NCBI RefSeq assembly: GCF_000611645.1 | Contig: NW_014012823.1 | Coordinates: 1 to 20,153, forward strand | Length of the DNA stretch: 20,153 nt | Reading direction: 5' to 3' | Source: Monoraphidium neglectum | Lineage: Eukaryota > Chlorophyta > Chlorophyceae > Sphaeropleales > Selenastraceae | Shown here: piece by piece, positions 9,389 through 18,602 of the stretch | How positions within the stretch are numbered: the stretch's first letter is position 1 | How the letters are laid out: each line of letters opens with the position of its first letter | Notes under the pieces: model-generated | What the model was told of the DNA's origin: nothing | Seen by the model: only the letters and a program-made list of their open reading frames with translations | The model's database searches: none | Made by a program: the position numbers and the translations under genes

Positions 9389-12300
9389 TCACGAGCCGCG
9401 TGATATGTCGCTTGCGAGGTACCCGCAGTCGGCCTGGGTGAAGCCCACGCGCTTGGTGAGGGGCCCGGCCCAGTCGAACTCAAACAGCGTGTCGCGCATC
9501 ATGATCCTGGGATGGGGGTGCGGGGTGCGGCCAGAGCGAATGGGAGGCCCAAAGAGATGTGAGGCGGAGCACCAGGGGGTGGCAGTGCAGGCCGAAGCTC
9601 CAGCGGCGGCGCTCAGAGCTCAACCAGGGCAAACGGTCGCCGCTCCTGCACCGGTCCAGCGTTTGCGGGCGCCCGCGGCGCCGCGACTCGCAGCACCCCT
9701 CACGGTCGCCGGGAAAATGTCGCGAGGGCTGGTTAGGGATCGACCCCCGGCCACTCACGCCCCGAGGATGGCCAGGTCGTTCCCGTCGAACACGCCGAGG
9801 CACACGGTGACGCGCGGCTTGGCGTTGGCGTTGCCCTTGGTCTTGGAGGCCACGAAGACGTAGCGGTAGGGCGGAAGTTTGAAGGGCACGCCGCCGGCGA
9901 ACGTGAGCTCCAGGTCGGGGAACACGCCTCCCAGGTCGTACTCCGTCCTGAGTGCGGTTTCAGTGGGTTTGGAGAGGGGCAGTGATGCAGCGTGCGGGAA
10001 GCGGGCACACAAACATTTCAACTTCTGCTTTGTATGCTTTCTGATGCACGGTGGCATGCCTCACGTGTCCACACAAGCAAGCACACCCGCACACCTACAC
10101 ACTTGAGCGCGCCGCCCCTGCGCACACACTGCTCACCCTCCCCTCCCAGCGCTGCCCAGTGCGCCTGCTGCGCGTCGCCTGCCCCCATCACACACACACC
10201 TTATTTGCGTCGCCCCCGGCCCCGTAAGGTCCCAGCACACGTCGTCGTTGCCCTTGGGCAGCGGAACCTTGGATACGAAAACGCTCCCCGCGGGCGGCGC
10301 CGCCCCTTCCTTGCCCACTGCGACGTTGCCGCCGTCATCCTCCACAATGCCGCCATAGTCCAGCACCAGCGACGCCGTCCGCTGTGACACCTGGTGCAGG
10401 GACCTGCGGGGAAGCTGCCCGGGCGGCGGCTTCAGGGGCGCGAGGGCGGCGTCGAGCTGGGATATGAGCTGCTGATAGGTGTTGAACGTTAGGTATGAGA
10501 AGGTGGAGCCGCTGTCGATGAGGATGGTCTGGGAGGCCGGCTGCAGGGGAGGAGGGAGAGGGTGCGGGGAGGGGGAGGGGAGCGGGCTTGAGGGCTGGGC
10601 AGGTGGAGGCGAGGGGGTCAGCAGGAGGGGGTTTGCAGAGGAGCAGGGCCGGAGGTGGGAGCGCGTTTTTGGCAGCGCATTCGGCAGAGCACGTGTGACT
10701 CATCAGCGGGCGCCTCGACAAGCAGCCATGCAGCCGCGCCGTCCCAATTGCCACTCCGCGCCCCGAGCGGGGCCAGTCGCTCGGCGGCCCACCGTTGTGA
10801 GCGTCAGGGGGGCGCCGTTGACCGTGAAGCCCTGCACCCCGACCAGATAGAAGCCCCGGGGGCTCGGCTGCAGGAACACATACTGCAGCGGCGCCGCCCC
10901 AGCGGGCCGCGCGGGCTTGCCCAGCGCCATCGCGCCGCCCGCGCGGCTGAGGCACAGCGTGAAGGTGCCAGGGGCCGACCCGCGGCCGCCGATGCCGGCG
11001 GCGGCGAGCTGGGGGGGCAGGGCGCTGGGGCCCATAGACAGGCCCATCAGGCCGTCCGCGTACTGCTTGTACAGCAGCCCCTGCGGCGGGTGGGCGTTGT
11101 GACGTCATCCAGGCGGTCAACATCGGTCAAACGAAACCCAAGATCGCGTTCGTGGGCGCCGCAGGGCCGGCGAGATGCAATCGGGGTGTGGGCACGGTAG
11201 ACAAATTTCAAATGTATAAAAGTGTGATTGCAGGGCTGCGGCGCCACGCGGGCCTGCAGTGAAGAGGTGCCGCGCGCCCCCGCAGCGGCCCCGCAGGCTG
11301 AGAGCCCGGACGCAAGGGGGGCCTGCTTACCGAGACGTATTTGGCGCAGCCAAAGACAAAGTTCTTGAGCAGTTCCGGGGACTGCCCCGGGCGCGGCAGG
11401 AACAGCGTGTCCCTCACAAACATGCCGCCGTTCTGGGTCCCGTCAGCATAGCGGTTGGCGAACTGTTGAGGAGGGGGGGAGGGAGGGATGGGGGCTGAGA
11501 GCGTCAGGGCCGTGGCTGGCAGGGGGAGCGGCCAGAGAAGCAGGGCGTTGCACGCCAGCTGCGCCCAATCCTGCAGGGTTTCATCAGCTCTCGGGGGCGG
11601 TAAGGGTGCTGCAGCTGCGCGCCCCGTGTGCCAGCGCCCCCTCGAGCGCCCACCTCGCAGGTGCTGGACGGGGGTGCGCCGGCGCAGAGTGACTTTTCTT
11701 TGGGGCAGAACGACGTGTCGCTGCATTTGAGAACGACCGCGTCAGGGGATGCCTCCAGATCAAATTGCGGCCCCTGTGGCGGTTTTGCGAGGGGGGTTCG
11801 CCGCGTTGCCAGTGGCCCGGTGCGGCCGCAGGCGACCGCTGTATCGAGGTTTTCCTGGCGCGAAAACGCCGCAGCGCACTCGGCGCGCGAGCACACGCAC
11901 CTGCTGCCAGCCGCATTTGCAGGGCTTGCAGGGCACAACTGTGACGCTGCTTCCAGTGTCGAGGATGAGGGTGAAGGTCTTAGGGGGGGACCCCAGCTGC
12001 AGGGGGGCCGTATAGTAGCCAACCTGTCGTGATGTTGTGTGTGTTGTGTTGTGTTGTGTTGTGCTGTGTTGTGTTGTGTTGTGTTGTGTTGTGTTGTAGT
12101 TGGTCCGTGGTGTTGTCGTGCAGCAATGTTTTCAGCGCTGATAAGGGTGAGCTCGAAAGCCGCGGCGGCACACTGCTGCTGAGCAGACCCCGTATCCCGC
12201 ATGCGGCGGCCCCGCCGCGGCCGCGGCGTGCAGCGACGCGCCTTGGTGCCTCCATCCAGCACATAAGCGCTCTCGCGCAGCCTCCGCTTCTGCGCCGAGT

Positions 12301-12562
12301 GCCGAGCGCCCAGGACGCCTGATCTGATTTGCGGGACCAGATTCAGGGGTATCCACTGGCCATCCGCATCCTCCAGGGGCGTTGATGCCGTGCCGGCGTC
12401 GCCGGCCGCAGCCAGGGTGCCCTCTTGCGGGGAAGGGGTGGCCCCGGCTGGGGCCCATGTGACGGCCGCGCCGGCTGAGGGAGCTGGAGCGGCCGCGGCG
12501 CTGGCTAGTGACAGCAGCACCAGGCCCGCCGCGATCGCTGTGAATACAAAAGAACGCCGCAT
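9389..12562 (-). CDS. Pepsin-family (A1) aspartic protease, secreted, paralogue 1 (8 exons)
   Basis: Endopeptidase with two catalytic Asp residues, probably routed to vacuole, lysosome or outside by a signal peptide (about residues 1-24). Exons (minus): 12562-12242, 12023-11901, 11773-11654, 11462-11331, 11080-10793, 10540-10200, 9947-9759, 9506-9389, giving about 543 aa. First active site: ILDTGSSVTVV (D129), followed by a Cys-rich CKPCKCGW. The flap-like region has YADGTQNGG. FGCA and YADGLMGLSMGP follow, as in algal and plant A1 proteases. Second active site: LIDSGSTFSYL (D337). The C-terminus KRVGFTQADCGYL is typical of the family; there is no C-terminal membrane segment. The prosegment has a basic KRRLR stretch (residues 92-96). 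Intron 1 appears to start with GC rather than GT. The first ATG precedes the signal peptide. Structure and phases match the paralogue at 17544-14268, so the two arose by tandem duplication. Confidence 0.87.
12024..12241 (-). other. Candidate GC-AG intron (protease 1, intron 1)
   Basis: The exon end AAG is followed by GCGCGT where the paralogue has AAG followed by GTGCGT at the homologous phase-0 site (17299/17298). Nearby GT dinucleotides do not keep the phase needed by exon 2. The acceptor is ACGACAG before GTTGG. A GC donor is therefore the simplest reading. Confidence 0.6.
12033..12097. repeat. GTGTT pentanucleotide microsatellite (AACAC on the transcript), about 12 copies
   Basis: Near-perfect repeat with one GCTGT interruption, starting about 10 nt from the exon 2 acceptor of protease 1. 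On the sense strand it is an A/C tract and stands where a polypyrimidine tract is expected. The paralogous intron carries a single CAACACC at the equivalent place. Confidence 0.9.
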
Positions 12563-13226
12563 GAGGCGTCTGGCTGGAGCTGCGGCGCTGTTGCTGCTTT
12601 GTGCGCGGTGTCACCACAAAAGCGGCGGGCGCGCACTACCGATAGAGCGCTGCTTCCCTGCCACTGCCGCACCGCAGCCAGCAAGGCAACTCTGCTTCGA
12701 GTGTTCAATAAGCTCTAATTCGCTTGTAGATGCGTGTGCAGGCTGTTACTCCAGAGGTGGTTCCAAGGTATTCTGGTGAGTGATTTGCCGGGGGTTCCTC
12801 GCGAAAACCTACGGCATCTCGGTGCCGTGGTGAACGCGATGATTTCGAGTCGTATCTCAGAACCAAAATCACCGCTGCATGGCCACTACACCGCCTTCAG
12901 CGCCGCCCAGTCCAATCCCTTATGCCATCCAATGGCACTGCCAGCGGAGTGTCGGGTGTGTCAGCGTGCGCATCGCGCAAGCGCGCCGCTTCCCGGTGCA
13001 CAGGGCAAAGACAAACGTGTTGCTTTGATGAGGTATGATCCCGCATGATGTCGCGTGCGTGCGCCCGGCTGGGGACTGCCGTTTGTGGGGTAGGTCCAGC
13101 AGCTGCGCAGCAGCGGCTGTGGCAGGCGAGTGCGGCAAGGGGGTGTGCCCAAAGACGCGGTCCGCCGCCTGGCTGCCATCACAGCAAGGGAGGAAACGGC
13201 CCAAGAAGGCGCAAGGTCGCTGTTGG
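12563..13226. other. Upstream region of protease 1
   Basis: No supported gene. It lies between the protease 1 start and the probable 3' end of protease 2, so it should hold the promoter of protease 1. I see no clear TATA box. Open frames on both strands lack recognisable motifs. Confidence 0.4.
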
Positions 13227-13231
13227 TTACA
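13227..13231 (-). terminator. TGTAA candidate polyadenylation signal of protease 2
   Basis: First minus-strand TGTAA after the stop of protease 2 at 14268, about 1.04 kb downstream. Assigned by position and by analogy with the two neighbouring genes. Confidence 0.4.
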
Positions 13232-14267
13232 AGGCTGATCAAGCCTGGCGCTCTTGCCAGGTGGCATGCCTGCCATTCCTGGTCAAAGTCGTACAATGCG
13301 CACGCATGCGTCTGAATGCGAGTGTTCAACACAAGTGTATGAGGATGCATATGGACATGGGCATGCCATGACTGCAGCATCATCATGCACTATATCAAAG
13401 GTTGGGTCAATAATGGCGGGGCCCATCCCCTTTCCAGTGCAGCCTGTGGACCAATTGGGTTGAGGGGCGGCCTGGCGATCGCGCCGACCGCATTTGAATT
13501 ATGTACGTGCGTTCGCGCCCATCAGATGGCGCGCAGAGGAAGCCCATCCATCCAGTACTGTGACAATGTGACCGTCCCCAATGGGGAGCGTACCGGTGTG
13601 CGCGTCCTTGCCGTGCGGGCGCTTTTATGCAGCTGTACTTGACGGTTGGCAGATGGTAAGTGGCGCCGGCGGCAGTGCTCACTCGTGCATCGCAAGACGG
13701 CCGGCAATAAGCCCGTGCATGGGCGAGCTGCGTTATCACGGCTGAGCTATACCTGGCCCCATGCAAAAAAATTGGGCCCGCACTCAGCGAAATGCAGTGT
13801 GCTGGCGCACTGGTCCTGTTGCATGCTGATCGACTGTGAGGGCAGTCGAGCAGCGCCATGCACCTGGCGTTGCTGCGCACGCTGCCGTCCCCAAAACCCC
13901 CAAAGCCTGATGGAAGGAAATACCTTCACGCCTAAAATGCACAAATGGCGGTCAAGGCCTAGGCACACGCACCTACAAAAGGGCCGTTGTGTAGCACGCC
14001 TGATTGAAAGAATGTGGCTGTCTGGCTACCTCATTCGGCAGGGTCTGGGGACGGCCCCATTCCAAGGGATCCTGTCGCTTAACATGTCAACCCCACGCCC
14101 TGACGCGCCCCGGCACCGCCACCCCGCCGGTTCCGGCGCCGCCACCCTTCCAAGCAAGGCGCCTCGGCCTCATCGCCATCAGCGGGACGCGGCGGCAGGG
14201 CCGCCGCATGGCGCGCTGCGGCGCGCTCGTGATTGCGTCCATAACAGCGCCGGCCCGCCGGGCCACG
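13232..14267 (-). other. Probable 3' UTR of protease 2
   Basis: No supported gene. A plus-strand ORF of 245 codons (ATG at about 13646) runs on antisense into the last protease exon; it has no motif and looks like a shadow in GC-rich sequence. Confidence 0.4.
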
Positions 14268-17200
14268 TCACGAGCCGCGTGAGAAGTCGTTCGCGAGCCA
14301 TCCGCAGTCGGCCTGGGCAAAGCCCACGCGCTTGGTGGCCGGCCCGGCCCAGTCAAACTCCAAGAGCGTGTCGCGCATCATGATCCTTTTGGGCGGGGGT
14401 TTGCGATGGATGGACCAGGGGAGGGGAGGGCGTGACGGGGTGTGCGGCGAGGCAAGACGGGCGGGGGCGGCCAGGGCGCAGCAGGCAGGAGAGGACCCGC
14501 TGCGTGTGCAGGCGACATGCGCCCCACGCCCGCCCAGGTCGCCGGCCTGCCTCAAGGCCGCAAGGGCACCACGACTGACACAGGCACCCGCGGCCGCAGC
14601 CAAGGCACGTGGGCCCGCGGCGCGCGCCGCGCGGCCACTCACGCCCCAAAGATGGCGGCCGTGTTTCCATCAAACACGCCGAGGCAGACAGAGGCGCGCG
14701 GCTTGACGCTGGCGTTGCCCTTGGTCTTCGCGACGACGTGGGCGTAGCGGTAGGGCGGGAGCTTGAGGGTCACGCCGCCGGTGAGAGTGAGCTCGAGGTT
14801 CGGAAACACGCCTTCGAGGTCGTACTCAGTCCTGGGTGCGGTTTGGGTGGGTGCAGGGGCGCCGGCATGGGGCCCGTGCCGCACGCAGGCGCAGGCGCAC
14901 GGTGGTCTCGGCACGCGCTCGGCCAAGGGCGCGCCGCACTGCGCGTCACGCACGCACGCGTGCACGTGGGTGCACCTCGCACCTCCACCCTCATCACGCA
15001 CTGTGCAACATGCTACATGCCCCGCCCCCCTAGAACCCACACACATGCACATACTGCGAGTGTGCCCCCCACTCAGCCACCCAGCCACCCACATGATCTG
15101 GGCTGTCCCCGGCCCCGTGAGCGTCCAGCACATCTCAGAGTCCGAGGCATCCCCGGGGTCTTGATCCACAAACACACTCCCCGCCGCCGGCCCCGGCCCC
15201 TCCCTGCCGGTGATGTCACCGGTGTCCTGCTCGGTCTCTATGCCGCCATAATCCAGGATCGCTGTCTCTGTGCCCGCGGACACCTGGCGCAGGGACCTGC
15301 GGGGCAGCCGCACGTCCGTCGTCGGCTGCAGGGGCGCGAGGGCGGCGTTGAGTGCGGAGACGAGGGCCTTGTACGCGAGGGTGGGTAGGTAGGTGAAGGT
15401 GGAGCCGCTGTCCAGGAGGAGAGACTTGGGGGGGTCCTGCGGGGGCGCGGGGTGCGGGAAGCAGGGGCGTGGTTTGGCGCCCGGCGTTTGATGCCTTCAA
15501 CTGAGGTGAGCATGGCGCGGGATACTTCAAGCAAGGGTTGAGGGGCGGCATGCCGTCGTGTCGGTTGCCGTGGTCGCGGGCCGCGAGGCAGGGTGCGGGC
15601 GGTCAACGCAAGGCTATGGGAGAGGCGCACGGCCCGGGTGGTGGCGAGCTGCCCCCTCACACCCCCACGCCTGCCTCCCCAACCAATCCTCAGTGGACAC
15701 CGCGCCCCATGCGGCAACGCGAACAAAGCAGCCCAACGCGGGGTCAGCCGACGTCTGCCGGCGCGCGCCTCACCCCGGCGATGGCGAGCGGCTTGCCGGC
15801 TACAATGATCGAATCCAGGGGGACCAAATAGAAGCCCTTGGGGCTCGGCAGCAGCGGTACATACTGCATGGACGCCGCCCCCGGTGGCCGCGCGGGCTTG
15901 CCCAGCGCCATCGCGCCGCCTGCGCGGCTGAGGCACAGCGTGAAGGTGCCCGGGGCCGACCCGCGGCCGCCGACGCCGGCGGCGGCGAGCTGGGGGGGCA
16001 GGGCGCCGGGCCCCATTGAGAGGCCCACGAGGCCGTCTGCGTATTGGTGCACCAGCGGCCCCTGCGGTGGGTTGGAAAACAAAGTTGTCTTTGGTTGGCA
16101 GAGATGCACATGGCGTTTGCATGAGCTCCAAGAAGGGGGCAGCAAAGGCGCAGGCGCAGGCGCCGCCGCAGGGGGGTTGACAGGATGGTTGCCGCCAAGC
16201 TGCACAGCCCCGTACATGCGCCCTCCTGCGCAGCTGTCAAGCGGTGTGCTCCCAGCACTTGCGACACACAAAGATCCGGCGTTGTCAGTGTGAGAGTTTT
16301 GCCCTGCCCACCGATAGGTACTTGGCGCATCCAAAAACAAAGTCTTTCAGGACCTCGGGGGCCGCCCCCGGCCGCGCCAGCAGCAGCGCGTCGCGCAGGA
16401 AGGGGCCGCCGTTCTGGTCGCCGTCGGCATAGCTGTTGCCAAACTGGTGGCGGGCGGCGGAGGCAGGAGGCGGGCGCCGCTCAGCAATGCAGTGCTATTG
16501 GTGACGTGCTATTCGCGTATGCATGAGAAGGGAGGGGCAAAAGCTGGCATCCGGCGAGACGCGCGCCAAGCGCTTGCGGCGGGAGTGGTGGGCGTCACGG
16601 AGCACGCAGCCTATTGCGCCGCATCGCCCTGCAGAGCGGCACGGTATGAGGGCGGCGACGCGACCAACCTCGCAGGCTGCAGTGGAAGGGCTGTCGCCGC
16701 AGGTCGACTTTGCTTTGGGGCAGAACCCCTCGTCGCATGTGACGGGCCGCGCGCCGACTGACGCGTCCGGGTCAAACGTGGGGCCCTGCGGTCAAACGTC
16801 ATGGGCGCGGCAGGCGACGCGCCGGGTGACGCGTGCTGAAGCACGGTGGCTGCACTCGCGCCTATGGCGGGGATGCCTCCAATCCGCGGGGCCCAAACAG
16901 CCTTGGCGCAGCGCCGCTTCCGCACCCCGCTCGCATGCAGACCAAATGCGTCAGGTGCGCGCCTGGTGCCAGCCGCATTTGCAGGACTTGCAGGGTACGA
17001 CCGTGACGCTGCTGCCGGTGTCAAGGATGAGGGTGAACGTCTTTGGGGGGGACCCCAGCTGCATGGGCGCCGAGTAGTATCCGACCTGTCGTGGTGTTGG
17101 GGGCAGTGAGGAGGCATGGGCCCGCCACCATGTTCTGCGGCAACAGTGGTCTTGGGCAAAGGCAGGCACGCGCCCCCACATGGGACCGTGATGAAAATTG

Positions 17201-17544
17201 CGGGCGTGCCCCTGTGCGATGCCTGACGGAAGGGTGCGCTGCTGGATGGGGGCGCGTCCTGGGCAGAGCAAGGGCGAGCGAGCGCGGTTTCAACGCACCT
17301 TCACGCCGCCGTCGAGCACGTACGCCACCTCACTGAGCTCGCGGCCCCGCGCCGAGTGCGCCGGCCCCAAGACGCGCGACCGCACACCGGGAACCAGCTG
17401 CAGGGGTACCCAACCTCCATGGTCGCTCCCAGCTGCTGTTGCTTGGGCTGTGCCGGTTACCCCGAGTGGTGTGGCGGAGCCAGCCGCGGCAGCTGCTGCC
17501 ATCGCGAGGAGCGCAAAAGCGACAGCAGCCGGCGCGAGGCGCAT
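14268..17544 (-). CDS. Pepsin-family (A1) aspartic protease, secreted, paralogue 2 (8 exons)
   Basis: Tandem paralogue of the protease at 12562-9389, same predicted reaction and location. Exons (minus): 17544-17299, 17085-16963, 16785-16669, 16443-16312, 16061-15774, 15436-15093, 14831-14643, 14385-14268, giving about 518 aa. I chose the ATG at 17544 because MRLAPAAVAFALL is a standard signal-peptide start; an in-frame ATG at 17565 adds seven residues, including Glu and Asp, before it. First active site: ILDTGSSVTVV (D104), then CKSCKCGW. YADGDQNGG, FGCA and YADGLVGLSMGP follow. Second active site: LLDSGSTFTYL (D311). The C-terminus is KRVGFAQADCGWL. Exon phases equal those of the paralogue; exons 5 and 8 are the most similar, exon 3 and the prosegment diverge most. 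The prosegment lacks the basic KRRLR stretch. Intron 2 appears to begin with GC (see the entry at 16786-16962). A TTATAT element lies about 80-100 nt upstream. Confidence 0.87.
16786..16962 (-). other. Candidate GC-AG intron (protease 2, intron 2)
   Basis: Exon 2 ends TGGCACCAG followed by GCGCGC, whereas protease 1 has TGGCAGCAG followed by GTGCGT. An in-frame TGA comes four codons later, and no GT lies between the conserved CKCGWHQ and that stop. The acceptor is CCGCAG before GGCCCC. Confidence 0.6.
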
Positions 17545-17857
17545 ATCTTCCCGTGGGCAGCCCATATCGGATCGGCGGACGGGCGCAAGCGCCGTTGGGC
17601 AGCCGTCCGGCGTGCGCGGCGTGGTGCCGCCCCTCGGCCTGCAATATAACGGGGCCTGCCACTGCTAGGAACGATAATCACAGGTTCTGTTACATCAAAT
17701 ACATATCCTGGTCGGCCAAAAAAAGCAGCGGTTCACCCGTCTGCTGCTGCGCACTGATGACAGCCGACGAACGCGCTGCACAGACCGCGTCTGATCAATT
17801 CGGACAATCCAATTCAGGATAATGCCGTTGGTAATACACAACGCCGCCATCAAAGAC

Positions 17858-17890
17858 GCTGTTGGTGTGTCACTGCTGTTGGTGCGTCAC
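17858..17890. repeat. Tandem 17-nt repeat carrying TGTGTCAC / TGCGTCAC
   Basis: GCTGTTGGTGTGTCAC at 17858-17873 and GCTGTTGGTGCGTCAC at 17875-17890 differ at one base. A third CTGCGTCAC follows at 17897-17905. TGCGTCA is the complement of the bZIP-type TGACGCA core. Confidence 0.8.
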
Positions 17891-18470
17891 CCACCGCTGC
17901 GTCACACTTCGAGCACCAAAGGTGGTTCGTCGGGGACGGCGCTCGGGCGTCGCGGCTGACGCGGGGTGGCCGGCATAGGGGAAGTGCCTGCACCTCAAGC
18001 TGTGGAGTATGCAGGCGCAGCGCTGCTGATGGGCTCCTCAGGCAGCGCGCACCTTGTGGTTCGGGCCCGCCCAGCCAGCCAGCCTACTGATCGTCCCAAA
18101 CGCGGCGCCCCCAGGACAGCAGGCACGCCCCGCCGCAGATCACCCACACCTTTGGGCTACCAAATCTTCTGGGCTGCTGGTGCTTGTGGGCCTTCCGTGC
18201 CGGCCTGACATTGCAAGTTTACCCCTCAAGGCTCGGGCGTGCGCGAGCTGGCCTGGTGCAAGAGACACAACTCGGCCAAGAAACGAGCGAACGCAGACGG
18301 CAGACACGGCTGCAAGTTATCGGATGAATGCCGCGCTTCTCCTCCTAGCAATGGTGCACTGAAGCCCCAGCTCTGCAACTGCACAGCTGGATAGTTGCGC
18401 ACGCTGGGGCCTGGTGGCACAGCAGTTGGCGGCGGCATTCGTGAAGCCCCTGGCCGTAGCCGCGAGTCAG

Positions 18471-18482
18471 AGTGACGTCACT
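18471..18482. promoter_or_regulatory. Palindromic bZIP/CRE-type site AGTGACGTCACT
   Basis: A perfect 12-bp palindrome containing TGACGTCA, 121 bp upstream of the hemerythrin ATG. TGACGTCA is the established full site for CREB/ATF and TGA-type bZIP factors. Function here is inferred from position. Confidence 0.4.
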
Positions 18483-18602
18483 CAACCCCTCACACACCTG
18501 CCATGCCCTCCACGCAACACCTTGAATCGCCATTTCGCATACCCAAGCAACACAATCAAACTTCATTCAACCGCGTTGCCGCTCCAAATCGCATTTGTCA
18601 TT

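Larger units (their letters stand above)
17566..18602. promoter_or_regulatory. Divergent spacer between protease 2 and the hemerythrin gene
   Basis: Holds both 5' ends. A TTATAT on the minus strand at about 17644-17649 may serve protease 2. A 17-nt tandem repeat with GTCAC motifs lies at 17858-17890, and the palindrome AGTGACGTCACT at 18471-18482. A 12-codon upstream ORF (ATG at 18324, stop ending at 18362) and another ATG near 18502 precede the hemerythrin start. Transcription starts are unknown. Confidence 0.4.

Noticed and set aside
11215..11222. TATAAAAG on the plus strand
   Set aside because: A good TATA sequence, but it lies in intron 4 of protease 1 and no plus-strand gene follows.
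13646..14383. 245-codon plus-strand ORF
   Set aside because: It runs antisense through the last exon of protease 2 and has no motif; GC-rich coding DNA often keeps the opposite frame open.
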